Assembly (NCBI GenBank): GCA_035771175.1
Contig: CM069606.1
Coordinates: 29,407,816-29,471,815, forward strand
Length of the DNA: 64,000 nt
Direction: 5' to 3'
Source of the DNA: Paratinospora sagittata
Taxonomy: Eukaryota; Streptophyta; Magnoliopsida; Ranunculales; Menispermaceae
Shown in pieces: positions 45,880 through 57,243 of the stretch. Position numbers and translations under genes: made by a program. The first letter of the stretch is position 1. Each line of letters opens with the position of its first letter. A model generated the notes under the pieces. It was not told the DNA's origin. It saw only the letters and a program-made list of their open reading frames with translations, and searched no databases.

Positions 45880-47110
45880 CGAGTGGAAAACGGTACCCTG
45901 CCATCCAAACTAACCCGAAATTATTGCAAACATGTCAAAAACTTGATGGAATGCATCCCAATGCATGATGGAAGGGGAAAATGCAAAAAAACTCAAGAAA
46001 AGACAGGATTGGCCGTCATAGATCGACCTATTTAAATGAGGATCAGTCTTGTTCAACCGAACATAGAGGTTTTGGTCAAACTTCAAAGAACGACCCTCCT
46101 TCACCATGATCGGTCCTTGAGGGTCGACCCTCAAATTTCCCAAGTTTTTTCGTATTTTCCCCTTCCATCATGCATTGGGATGCCTTCTATCAAGTCTTAA
46201 CATGTTTGTAATTATTCCGGGTTAGTTTGGGCGGTGGGGTACCGTTCCTTACCCGTACCCCACATTAGAGTTATGAGTGGGGCACGGTACCTCACTGCCG
46301 AAACTAACCTGAAATTGTTGAAAACATTTTAAAAATATGATGGAATGCATCCCAATGCATTATAGAAGGGGGAAATGCGAAAAACTCGGGGAAAAGAGAG
46401 GGTCGGCCATCATAGACCGACCTATTTAAAGGAGGTCAGTCCTATTCAACCGAATATAGAGGTTTTGGTCAAACTTCAAAGACCGACCCTCCTTCACCAT
46501 GGTCGGTCAAACTTCAAAGACCGACCCTCATATTTCCCAGTTTTTTTCGTATTTCCCCCTTTCATCATGCATTGGGATGCATTCCATCATGTTTTTGACA
46601 TGTTTGTAATAATTTGTGTTAGTTTGGGATGTGGGGTATCATTCTTTACCCGTACCCCACATTAGAGTTAAAAGTGGGGCATGGTACCTCACCACCAAAA
46701 CTAACCTGAAATTGTTGAAAACATGTCAAAAATATGATGGAATGTATACCAATGCATGATGACAGGGGGAAATGCTAAAAAACTTGGGAAATATGAGGGT
46801 CGACCATCAAGGACCGACCCTGGTGAAGGAGGGTCGGTCTTTGAAGTTCGACCAAAACCTTTATGTTCGGTTGAACATGACCGACCCTCCTTTAGATAGG
46901 TCGGTCTATGACGACCCACCCTCATATTTCCCTAGTTTTTTTGCATTTTCCCTTTTCATCATGCATTAGGATGCATTCCATCAATTTTTTGCCATGTTTA
47001 CAATAATTTCAGGTTAGTTTGGATGGCGAAATACCGTTTCCCACTCGTAACTCTAATATGGGGTACGGGTGGGGTATAGTTGGGGTACGACACCCGACCG
47101 CCAAAATTAG
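45880..47110. repeat. Three tandem ~395-bp units, each a long imperfect palindrome
   Basis: ACTAACC(C/T)GAAATT(A/G)TTG starts at about 45910, 46304 and 46699. In each unit a left arm (that word, then GATGGAATGCATCCCAATGCAT and a GGGGAAATGC-like block) is mirrored about 220 bp later by GCATTTCCCC-type sequence, ATGCATTGGGATGC and AATAATTTCGGGTTAGTTTGG-like words. The centres are filled with GACCGACC/GGTCGGTC and a TTCAACCGAACATAGAGGTTTTGGTC block. Linkers between units are also self-complementary (GGGGTACCGT...ACGGTACC). No reading frame. It lies 3' of the PMD gene, which shares the GGTCGGTC core at its 5' side. Confidence 0.75.
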
Positions 47111-47231
47111 GGGCGAATGTTGACATGTTCATAGACATAAAGACAACGTCCGAAGGTGAAAATAACAACTAATACATACACAATAGTATCAACATAAAAG
47201 AAATTTTATTCACCAAATTTTGCAAATCGTA

Positions 47232-48947
47232 TCAAGATACATGATAGACAACAAACAAATTCATTACATGTGCTCGCACCCTCCAAAAAAATAATAATAA
47301 TAAACACACACGAATGAAGCTATTGTCATCTCCGTTGCGTGAATATGCTCTAACCCCTGACGGATGGAATTGATGGCCCCTGGCCCTGCCCCTGCTCTTC
47401 TTCCATCGTAGATGAAGGCCTAGCTTCATCACGGATGTTCAGCCCAGACAGAATACCAACAATTGACTTCATGGAGATTCTCTCACTACGAACTGTTACT
47501 TTTGGTTCAGGCATGGACATCCATTGTAGTGTGATGTCCAGGGTTTATCTATTTCACTATTGTATATATCCCAATGCAAATCAACAATTACATGTGAATA
47601 ACAAATAAATCCAATTTGATATAAAAAAAGAAAGAAAGAAATGCAAACCTTTTTACCTGGGTGGTATCATCATCAAACATATATCTTTGTTGAGGGTTGG
47701 CAGGATGCTAAAGTGTTGGGTTCTCAATGATCGGGTGAGATATAGATGTAAACCACTCGAGGTAGTCAGGAGTCGCATCCCATGTACTGCGTAGACACTC
47801 ACCCCATACTCAAGCAGAAAGTACACCACTATCCCATCTTTCTCATATCTGATCATAGTAACACTTCACTTGGTATTAACCCGCTGATAAACCCCGACTT
47901 GCTTTTAATGGCCGAAGAGACCATGGAGGAATTGTTTGTACTTGGCCTAATTGGCAAAGACATGCGGCACCCCATGAGTACGTATGAATCATGTGCACGT
48001 GCATGAGCAATTGAAGATAAGCGAAGGGGACCCGTGTTGATGTCTTGTCATAGAACAGTGTGCACCCTAGCATGAATAATAAAAATGCCCTCGCTGTGCA
48101 CTCCACTAGGGGGTAGGGGAAGTCTGCTTGCTTGGGGGTACCAAATCAGGCTTTCAACCAGTGCTTAGCCACGATTGCCCTTTCCCCTTCTTTAACTCCT
48201 CCTTCACATCACCAAATGAAACTCCTAGCCCTTGCACCAATAATTCGTCTGCATCGTTGTTGTCCATTGGTATGGCTGAGACAGATCTGCCCATGACAAG
48301 AATGTTGAGAAGTATCGCAACATCCTCGAGGGTAATTGTCATTTCACCAAAAGGAAGGTGAAATGTGTTCATTTCTGATTGTCATTTCTCCACAAACGCA
48401 TAAATCAATGTCTTGTTGGCATGCGTGTATGAGCAACCAATCAAGGGACTTAACCCAGATTCTTTTATTATTGATTGAAGTCTTTCTTGCTTGGGATGTG
48501 TTTGAGATCTCACTTACGCACCTGCGTTCCATGATTTATACACCTAAGTAGAGGTCGATGCTATAAACAAAAAAAATATCAAAACAAATATGAATGGTCA
48601 CTATTAACAAGAAATAACCGGCAACAACAAATTTACTATACATTAGGGATGAAACTTACTTCGTCAACCCATATAGCTGCAGCAATATGATTCTTGAAAC
48701 TAGTAAGGACAGTGGGCTCGGTAGGGCCTCTCGAAAATGAGACAGGGGCACTATCATCTTCTTCAGTGTACTGGCTCTCTTGGCCAGTGTGTTGCGTGCT
48801 TGTCTTGTCTATTTGCTCTTCTTAGTGTGCAACATCTGCAATAGCTGGTAAATTGATTTTCGTACGCCTACGTCTTCTCTCTGATGTTGTAGGTCGAGTG
48901 CGTAACCCACTTTGCTCAATAGAAGTAGTGTTACGTGTCCTCGGCAT
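47232..48947 (-). pseudogene. Plant mobile domain (PMD / MAIN-like) transposon gene
   Basis: ATG at 48947 (minus) begins MPRTRN followed by an Arg-rich RRRRRTK stretch, as in transposon-borne PMD genes. The donor at 48659 and acceptor at 48561 define a 99-bp intron. Exon 2 encodes CINHG, then SPLIGCSYTHANKTLIYAFVEK, a TGA for Trp, and the hallmark NTFHLPFGEMTITLEDVAILL (48310-48375). Next come FLLFMLGCTLFYDKTSTRVP (about 48000-48070), YSWGAA and TPDYLEWFTSISHPII (about 47740-47790). The C-terminal part is RG-rich (47320-47430). Stops and frameshifts rule out a host MAIN-like gene. Function: PMD proteins of this type travel with Mutator-like transposons; their exact role is unclear. Confidence 0.82.
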
Positions 48948-49484
48948 ATTTGTACACAATAAAATGGTTAATCACTATTTATTTTAAAAAAAATCAGGCA
49001 AGGTCGGCCTTGATAAACCGACTTGTACAGGTCGGCCAGCTCTACTTTGTACCAGTCGGTCCTACACGGCCGACCCTAGAATGAAGCTCATCCATTGTGA
49101 CGACCTTCGTTCTTGCCTATATTTCGTGCAAAATACATCGAAAAACACCCATAAATATTGCATTTCATGAATAAAAGTGAATAGAAACAAAAATAACTAT
49201 TAAACCATGCATTTCTTACCATTCAAAGGATCAATAGTCGAAAAAAAACACGAAAATGGCGAGTGGTGATTTGTTCCAAATAGGGTCCAAATGATTCTCC
49301 CCTACAACCAATATTCTTCAAACTAAGATAAAAATATAAAAATAGTGGGCTTTGAAGTTAAGAGCTAGGGTTTTGGAAGAGAAGAATTGATGGAAAAGAA
49401 GAAGAAACTGAGAAGGGTTTGGGGGTAGGGTACGTTAGAGTGAATGGTAATTTTGGAATTTTTGTATTTTTGACCGAGGTAGGA

Positions 49485-49520
<36 letters not shown>

Positions 49521-49575
49521 GGTGGGATTGTATTGGTGACTGGGGTGTAAATAGTCCATAAGTAAGGTCCATCTA
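48948..49575 (-). mobile_element. 5' end of the PMD transposon
   Basis: On the minus strand, from 49575: the CTAGATGGACC terminus and ACTTATGGACTAT (both also at 27775-27800), an (AT)n tract (49493-49517), a leader exon with donor GTAAGAAATG at about 49222, then the GGTCGGCC palindromes at 49008-49080 just before the ATG. The organisation parallels 27771-28490. Confidence 0.55.
49008..49080. repeat. GGTCGGCC palindrome cluster before the PMD start
   Basis: AGGTCGGCC, ACCGACTTG, AGGTCGGCC, CAGTCGGTCC and CGGCCGACCC alternate within 70 bp and can fold on themselves. The core is shared with 28241-28367 and 46000-46920. Confidence 0.6.
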
Positions 49576-50270
49576 GTTGCTCTCTAAAAAAAATACTACA
49601 TAAAAATGTCAAAAATCCTATATCTACCTCAGATGGGATTTTGACTTGATTATCTTAATTAATTTAAATTATGACTCTAACACCAAGTTTTTAAAAGTGA
49701 TGACCCACATACCCAACTTTCAACAGTGAAATGCCACGTAGACCAGGACTAGCATTTTTTTTTGTCATGTTGAAAACGTCTTTACAAAAGACGCTTCTAT
49801 ACAAAAAAAATTCTACTGAAAGCGTCTTTTCAAAAGACGTTTGCAATACAAAAAGAAATTATATTGAAGGTGTCTTTACAAAAGACGCCTTCTTAAGATT
49901 TTTTTTTAGTCGCAAAAAAAAATTGAGTTTAAACAAAAACAATTGTACTAAAACTGTCTTTTGAAAAGACACTTTCAATACAAAAAGAAATTATATTGAA
50001 AGCGTCTTTAGAAAAGACGTCTTCCTAAGATTTTTTTTAGTAAAAAAAAACTGCGTTTAAAAAAACAAATTTGTACTAAAACGTCTTTTGAAAAGACGCT
50101 TTCAATACAAAAAAAAATTGTACTGAAAGTGTGTTTTGAAAAGATGCTTTCAATACTGTGTTTTTTTTTTTAAGTTGAAAAAAAAACTACGTTTAAAAAA
50201 AAACAACAACCTGCGTTTAAAATTACTGTCTCCGTAAAAAAAAATTACCCTCACCATAAAAAAAATAGCA
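49576..50270. repeat. CGTCTTTTGAAAAGACG palindrome array
   Basis: At least seven units of AAAGCGTCTTTnnAAAAGACGCTTT type occur between 49775 and 50155, for example CGTCTTtacAAAAGACG at 49778, then about 49823, 49870, 49955, 50005, 50082 and 50130. They are joined by A-rich linkers with AATACAAAAAGAAATTATATTGA. Loops alternate between TTTACAAAA, TTTTCAAAA and TTTTGAAAA. The first 200 bp (49576-49770) hold no recognised feature apart from MULE-flank-like A-runs. No gene. Confidence 0.65.
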
Positions 50271-50560
50271 AGCCCTAGCATACCTGCCTCCAACGATACC
50301 TCTCTTTACGGCATCTTCGTCGTCTTCGGCATCTCCGACGAGATCTTACTTCCTCGTCATGACATTCTATAGCAAGCAAAAAAGGAAGTAAGTAAACACG
50401 GTTTACTCTTTCCCAAAACCCAATCGCAAGCCCCAGCATACCTCCCCTCCGATACCTCTCTTTCCGGCATCTCCTTCGTCTCCAGCATCTCCAGCGAGAT
50501 CTTGCTTTCTCGTCACGACATTCTACAGCAAGCAAAAAAGGAAGTAAGTAAACACGTTTT
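50271..50560. repeat. 158-bp tandem duplication
   Basis: AGCCCTAGCATACC at 50271 recurs as AGCCCCAGCATACC at 50429. Both are followed by GATACCTCTCTTTxCGGCATCT, CGACGAGATCTT/CAGCGAGATCTT and AGCAAGCAAAAAAGGAAGTAAGTAAACACG. An Arg-rich minus-strand frame over it (50275-50535) is a by-product of the repeat. Confidence 0.75.
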
Positions 50561-50758
50561 AGTAGTTCCTTCAGTTTCTAAATCATGCGTCCTATAATCG
50601 AAACCATTCTGTAAAAATTTTCCTTTTACCTCGTTTCCCTCTACAGTTACGTTTTCCACGGAGCAAACGATGCTTGACTTTCTTGGTGGTTAGGATCCCT
50701 TTTCAGTGGTGGTTCCTTGGGTTTCTGGGTCTAGCCCAGTTGTTCTTGGATCTGATGT
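50561..50758. other. Unassigned flank of element J
   Basis: No gene or repeat recognised. It ends in GATGT (50754-50758), the expected left target base set of the LTR that starts at 50759. Confidence 0.3.
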
Positions 50759-52166
50759 TGTAATACCGTGTATTTCACACAAAAAAAAAAAAAATTGGGC
50801 ATATGTGCCCGGTAATCCAGGCAACCCGCCTGGACTTCCTGGTGCCAAAACCCCTATATAAACCAACCCTCTCCTCTTCATTCTTCACTCCAAATTGTGA
50901 TTTTTCCTCCTCTTTTCACCCATTTTGAGTTTTTAGTCTTTTGAGACTCTCTGTTCGAGACTCTCGGTGCGGTGCGACGAAGTTCTGTCCGGAGGAAAGC
51001 GCCAGATCTGAAAAAGAAGAAGTTCTTATCTGAAGGTGGGGAACGAAACATAGGTTTGCGTGTTTTATAACTTTTATTAAAGTTTACATTCAGTTATTAT
51101 TATATCTACTGTTCATTTACACTGCATTATGTCATATAATGTTTACACTGTCGCACTTATGCCTGTACACTTGGAATTCACGTATTATACTGTTATAATG
51201 CCAGATTTGCGGTCAATCTGACTCAACTAGACTCGGTCTTGTCCTCAGTAACTTTAAATAGTGAACGGGAGGCACCGGGCTACTCTAGGCGATTGGTTAT
51301 TTAAGCAGACCTTGTGTCTCACCTCTCAACTGGGGACTGATCTAGTTGGTCTTATTGAAAGCTATCAGCTTATACATGTAATACTGAATGTCCTAACCTT
51401 GCACGTCGTGATACTGCTGATAAGGATCACCAGACGTTGCCAAAGTCAGTCTAAATGTCAAGAAAAGACCAGACTAGTAGACTAGACCAGTTCATGCATT
51501 GGCATCATACATATCACCATCTATGGACGTATATGGTTTATGACTCATAGAATAGTTAGGAGCATTGCTCGCTATTCATTACATTTCTCTGGAGAGGGAC
51601 GTACATGAGAACCCGGCTATGCCCGGGGAGGGACATCAGTACGTGAATCCAGAGCATCGTTCCTAAGGAGGGACGTACAGTGAGAACCTGGCTACTCCCG
51701 GGGAACGACACCTGTACGTGAACTCAGGCGATGTACGTTCATCAAACCATTACGAGACGGTGTCATGCATACATACATATTGATTGATTATGATGCTCAC
51801 ATGTGTATTTAAGATATTTGATATTGAAGTATGTTTTATTAATTGTTATACTCACGAACTATTTACCCACTGAGCGCGTTAAGCTCACTCCATTGTTATC
51901 CAATCTTTCACAGGAAAATAGGGTGGACTGGGTGCAGGTTGTGGGGCCCATATTTTGTACCCTTTGTATGATTCATTGGGAATTTTGGGGTGTATGTTCC
52001 CTTGACCGTTTTATGTACAAAAATATTCTGAATTAAATGAAATCAGATTTGTACTGTATTTTGTATTTCCGTTGCGCACTCTGTTATTACCATTATTATT
52101 GTTCCAAATGCGCGCCCCGTCGTCGAGTGTACCACCGGTTTAGGCGCGTCTAGGCGGGGTGTGACA
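50759..52166 (+). repeat. LTR3, 5' LTR of element J
   Basis: 1408 bp from TGTAATACCG to GTGTGACA. TATATAAA at 50855. Two ~75-bp GAGGGACGTACA units (51595, 51670). Co-linear with LTR1 and LTR2. Confidence 0.86.
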
Positions 52167-52171
52167 TTTAA

Positions 52172-52183
52172 TGGTATCAGAGC
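52172..52183 (+). other. Primer-binding site, initiator Met-tRNA
   Basis: TGGTATCAGAGC, an exact match, 5 nt after LTR3. Confidence 0.88.
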
Positions 52184-52225
52184 GTACGGTCCACAGCCCG
52201 CCCAAGTCCACCAAATTAGGGGAAG

Positions 52226-52344
52226 AAAAAAATTTCATTAGATATATATATATCTTTAGAACTTTATATATATATGAATTATATATAGTTAAGATTTGTA
52301 TTAAATATATATCTAAGAAAACTATATAGTTTTATATAGTTTAG

Positions 52345-52379
<35 letters not shown>

Positions 52380-52931
52380 TAATTAATGAAAACTATATAT
52401 GATTAAATATATATATTTATATATCTACGCATATAGGAGATATATATATACCATGTTGATAATGAAAAATTTTGAATGAAAAATTTTATTAGATATATAT
52501 ATCTCTAAAACTATATATATATATGTCAATTATATATAGTGAGATTCATATTAAATATATATCTAGAAAACTATATGATTTTTATATAGTTTGGTTTAAA
52601 TATACATATAGTCATGATTTATTAAAAACTATATGTATAGTTATGATTGAATATATATATCTATATACCTTAGTATATATGAGATATATATATATCATAT
52701 TATGGATGAAAAATTTAAATGAAAAATGTTATTAGATATATATATATATATATATATCTTTAGAACTATATATATATATGAATTATATATAGTTAAGATT
52801 TGCATTAAATATATATCTAAGAAAACGATATATGATTTTTATATATAGTTTAATTTTAAATATATATAGTTGATTTATGAAAACTATATATATAGTTATG
52901 ATTAATATATATATCTATACATTCATATATG
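52226..52931. repeat. Triplicated AT-rich leader of element J
   Basis: Three units of about 250 bp start at about 52226, 52484 and 52728 with ATTAGATATATATAT followed by CT(T/C)TA(G/A)AAC, then AATTATATATAGTTAAGATT or close variants and AAATATATATCTA. Elements at 3365 and 12215 have one unit. Confidence 0.7.
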
Positions 52932-52936
52932 AATAC

Positions 52937-55819
52937 TGTGACGCCCCGAAAATTATTTCATCTAGCCCATAACCCAATTGCATTTTTGCCCAAACTCTAT
53001 GTGTTGTCTTGATATGTTTGGTGTTTGTTTGATGATTGTTTAATGTTTGTATAGTTGATGCTTGATAATGTATATAAATATATGTATCATAAATTTATAT
53101 GAGTCATGTTAAATTAAAGTATAATGCATATGTTATTATTTATGCATGGGCTCATTAAACCATGAATTGATATGAGTTAGGATTGATTGAATAAAATGAT
53201 AAATGAGAATGAAAATTTGGTGTATTAAATGGATTGGACATTTAAAATAAATGGAAGCATGAAATTGGTTAAAATACATGTGATTGGTATGGGTAGTATG
53301 AGACCAACACATGTGAAGGTTGGTGCATGAAAGTGGACAAGTGTCCCATGCCATCAAGGAAGTGCTAGAATGAGTGGAGGGAATCAAGGAGAGAATCAAG
53401 GAGGAAAACAAGGAGAGAATCAAGGAGGAAAACAAGGAGAGAATCAAGGAGAGAATCAAGGAGGAAAACAAGGAGAGAATCAAGGAGAGAATCAAGGAGG
53501 GAATCAAGGAATTGCTAGAAAGAGGTGAGTGGAGAGAAAGGAAAGAAGAAGAGAAAGAAAAGAAGAGAAAGGAAAGAAGAAGAGAAAGGAAAGAAGAAGA
53601 GAAGGAAGGAGAGAGTTGCAGGAGGAAGATCCCTGCGACGTTTCCATCAAAGAGGTAGATCTTTGGAATATACGGTCAGATTGAGCTCAAATTTTATCAG
53701 CACATTCGTAGCTTATGGTTCTTCATTCTGGTCGGTGGAGATCTTGATCAGAGGTTTCGTCTAAGAGATCTAACCTCTCAAACGAAGCTGGTCGGAATTT
53801 CTGGGTTTCTCGTGCCGTTTCGGTCAAACTTGTAGAACTCCTCAATCTACCGTTGGATGGATATCAAATTCGGGTATGTAGTTTATAACCGATATTTCTG
53901 TATTCTGAACGGTGAAGATGTTTATACGTTTAGTATGTTGTGTGATATAGCCATCTGAGTTTGGATATTTGCAGCAGGAAAGGAGAAATTGTCTAATTAG
54001 AGACTTGTTCATCAAATATACTTATCTTTTCGGTCCACCGTTGGATTGGGCTGATATTTGGACAGAAGGTTTGTTTCTTCACACACTTCAATATGTACGG
54101 TTGATTTTGTGATTACATATTTTTGTTGGTAGATTGATACATCTGAATAGAATAATACATGTGAAGAATTGGTAAGGTTGTTTGTATTAGACCTACATTT
54201 AGAATATGAACTTAGACCTTTCCAAATAGCTTGCATGTCAACTATGTTGACCTAGTTGCCATTGTTGATGAACCCATGATGCAAAATCAGTGATATACAT
54301 GGCTGAACATGGTGACCTAGTGTAAATCGACAATAGGGCCTAAGTATGGAAAATTTCATATTTTAGGGCTTTTGATGCTTTTGGCCTAGAATCATTGAAT
54401 TGATGCAACTTATGTTTAATTAAGCATGATTAGGGTTGATTATGCTACTGATTTGGTGGTTGTGACCATATCATGGGTTAGGCCTACTTGTGATCAAGTG
54501 ACCCAATTTGGATATGTTTATGCCTAAGGAATTGAAAATCAGTATTTTTGATTAATAGAATGGTTTATGAATGAGAACTATGCATTAGAGGCCTAAGTCA
54601 TGTGATTTGAGTTGAATGATGGGATTAAATGGGATTTAGGCCTATTAATTATATGTGGGCTGATTTAGGGTTGATTTGTAATGTCTATGTAATTGAGCAT
54701 AGAAATTGATGTATGGTAGGATATTGATGTATGTTTCAGGATCTTGATTGGGTTGATTCGGTTTGGTGGTCGTGTGTGATTAAATACTCTCGCGAGGCTT
54801 GGTTGTGAGTAGGCTTCACTTATGATTATATCATTTATGTCATCATATCACTTATATATATTGTATGTTGAAAGCATGAATGTGTTCTAATGTTTTGAAT
54901 GATGCATTGATTTGAGAAAACCTTATGACTTTGGTTGGGCCCATCTATCTGGCTAATAGGGGGACTTGACCTTGTCATGGGAGGGTTTTAAGAAGGAAAT
55001 GATTGGGATCAACGGCACGGTGAAATAGACGTGGACTAGTAACCCAAGTAAACATGATTGGGATCAACGGCACGGTGAAATAGACGTGGACTAGTAACCC
55101 AAGGCATGTGGAATGTGGATCCAAATTGATAAACTTTTACTTGCATCGAACTTATTATAAATGCTTGATATCTATATGTTATGAGCTTTTAATCATGCTA
55201 CACATTGACATGCATACATGGTTTTTATTGATGAGTATTGATAGCATATTTGAATTCTATTCACTGGGCATCGTTGGCTCACCCTCATTTTCCTCTTTCA
55301 GGTCCTTCTGTCCCGAATAAGGGCAAGGGAGTAGTCATATCTTGAGGGCCTTGCCTGCGAGAGAATCCAAGTCCTCTATGTGAGTTGAGAGGCATTTTGA
55401 TTGAATTGTGTTTTATATTATGAAGTACTATATTTTGGATTATGTAATTATAACACTTACCACATTGTAGTACGGGTGAGTTGGGACTTGTTAGATAGAC
55501 TATGTGGGCATATGACGGTTTTATTTGTACCCACAATTTGGACTTTATGTGTATGTCAATTTTAATGGACTGTAGGGATTATGATTTTATTTATGGTTCA
55601 TTTTTATGGATTATCCCTTGTCTTTGATGATTAATACGGTGGGTAGTTTTGTTTAGTACCTTTTAATATTATGTCGTTGTTTGAGATAAGGCTCGTAGGG
55701 TCTCAACCACCTCACGGGAGTTGAGGAGTGGTCGGAGATGCCTACGCCGGGCGTCCCGCCCCGGCATTCCGCATGCCATTCCCTGCGGGGTTGGTGGTCC
55801 GGGGCGCGGGGTCGCCACA
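52937..55819 (+). repeat. Solo LTR C3
   Basis: 2883 bp from TGTGACGCCCCG to GGGGTCGCCACA, with the perfect 5-bp duplication AATAC (52932-52936 and 55820-55824). It inserted in the leader of element J. Full-length reference for C1 and C2, and related to D. Confidence 0.92.
53385..53515 (+). repeat. 12-bp purine-rich minisatellite in C3
   Basis: About eleven copies of GAGAATCAAGGA / GGAAAACAAGGA / GGGAATCAAGGA, followed by GAAAGGAAAGAAGAAGA runs to about 53620. The strand bias is nearly pure purine. An in-frame Lys/Glu/Arg/Ile stretch results but is not a credible protein. Confidence 0.85.
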
Positions 55820-55977
55820 AATACGATATATATTATATCATACTGCCGACAGAAAAATTTGGATTAAATGATGGCATAAACATTAAGAATATAAAATATT
55901 ATCCAACTGACAAGGCATAAATCTTAAAAATGTTAGAAATATATTTTGTGTCTTTCACAAATTTATTTCAGCTAAGA

Positions 55978-56285
55978 ATGGCCTCAAGTGAATGAGCAAC
56001 TTCCAGTAATAGGGAACTAATTCCCACTAGACTCAAGGAATTGTTCAAGATGGAGGTTATGACTATGAAGAGCATCGACAATAGAGATCTCCGCCTCCGC
56101 CCAATCCTTCACGACAAACTCGCAACTCTTGGTTGGTTGAACATAACGAAAGTTGAAGGTCGGGTCTCTTACAGCTTAGTAAGATCCTTCTACGAAGCCA
56201 TGAATCGCGTGGAACTTCCAAAAGAGGGAATCAGCCCTGTATTGGAGACAACAGTCATGGGAATGAAAATTTATATCAACAGCAC
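55978..56285 (+). pseudogene. Accessory frame 1 of element J, 3'-deleted
   Basis: ATG at 55978, TGA at codon 6 as in the 12481 copy, then RPILHDKLATLGWLN, VSYSLVRSFYEAMN and SPVLETTV, matching the first third of the family frame. At about 56285 it jumps to sequence just before gag, so the rest, including the Pro/Gln-rich part, is deleted. Confidence 0.65.
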
Positions 56286-57243
56286 AGGCCACACCCAACA
56301 CTGCCACTACATCTGGGCAGGCAATACCACCTCCACCCGCACCCTTTGCCATGTCTTCAAGCATAGAAACCTTCTTCGCCAGATTTATTAAGGCGATCAA
56401 AGTCACTGTTCAAACGGCTGTTCGTGAGCCCGCAGCCGGTCAGGTTGCAATGGTTCCGGCACCTGTAAGAATTGGATCGAAATTTCAAACCGATCGATTA
56501 CCAAGTACAAGAGGCTACAACCTCTTACCTTCACTGGCCCCATTGAGGCTGATGAGGTGCAAAAGTGGCTAGATGAGTCAAAGAAGGCTCTTGATGCAAT
56601 AGGAGTCGATAAGACTCGCAAAATTCCACTAGCGACCTACCAACTTGTTGGTAGAGCAAACACATGGTGGATAACAGTGAAAGAGGACCCAAGGGTCAAC
56701 ATAGCAGATATGACTTGGCAACAGTTCGAGTCAATGTTTATTGATGAGTATTTTCCTGGCGCTCTGAAGAGGCAGAAGCGTCAGGAATTCGCTAAGTTAT
56801 ACAAGGGCACCATGACAGTCAGGGAATATGCTGGCAAGTTCAAAGAATTATCAGTCTACTCTCTCTCCACCATCTCCACAGAACAAGATAAGACTGAGAA
56901 ATTTTATAATGGCCTACGACATGATATTCGACAAGCCTTGTCAATCTTGGATCTCAAGATTTACAAAGAGGTTGTTGACAAGGCCATGAGCTTTGAACAA
57001 GAGAAGATCTTACAGGAGCAGAGAATGAATAAGGGAAAACGGCCTGCAACGTTTTCCCAACAAGGCTTGCAATAGGGCAACAAGAAGAAGCCCTACTACA
57101 ATCCAAACCCAGCCCTCCCAGCCCCTGTTTCGAAAAATGAGGTCACAACACTTGCGGCTGAATCTTCTAACCCTAACCATCAGGGTTTCTGAAATCATGG
57201 CCGTGGAGGTCGTTATGGAAGGGGTGGCCGTAGAAACGGCAAT
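56286..57243 (+). pseudogene. gag of element J
   Basis: Likely ATG at 56351 (MSSSIETFFARFIKAIKV). A frameshift near 56500 leads into LTFTGPIEADEVQKWLDESK, IPLATYQLVGRANTWW, MTWQQFESMFIDEYFPG, KFKELSVYSLSTIS and MSFEQEKILQEQ, then a Gly/Arg/Asn tail (GRGGRYGRGGR). It has the N-terminal part missing from the 5958 copy. TAG at about 57073. It ends by fusion to RNase H sequence at 57244. Confidence 0.85.

Noticed and set aside
47232..48947. Possibility that the PMD gene is a working host MAIN-like gene
   Set aside because: Several stops and frame changes, an Arg-rich transposon-type N-terminus and flanking MULE-type terminal sequence point to a decayed transposon gene.
50275..50535. Arg-rich minus-strand frame with an internal duplication
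   Set aside because: Arises from the 158-bp tandem repeat of pyrimidine-rich sequence; no start context or homologous frame elsewhere.
53374..53658. 94-codon Lys/Glu/Arg-rich frame
   Set aside because: It is the translation of a 12-bp purine minisatellite inside a solo LTR and is not found as a frame in C1 or C2.
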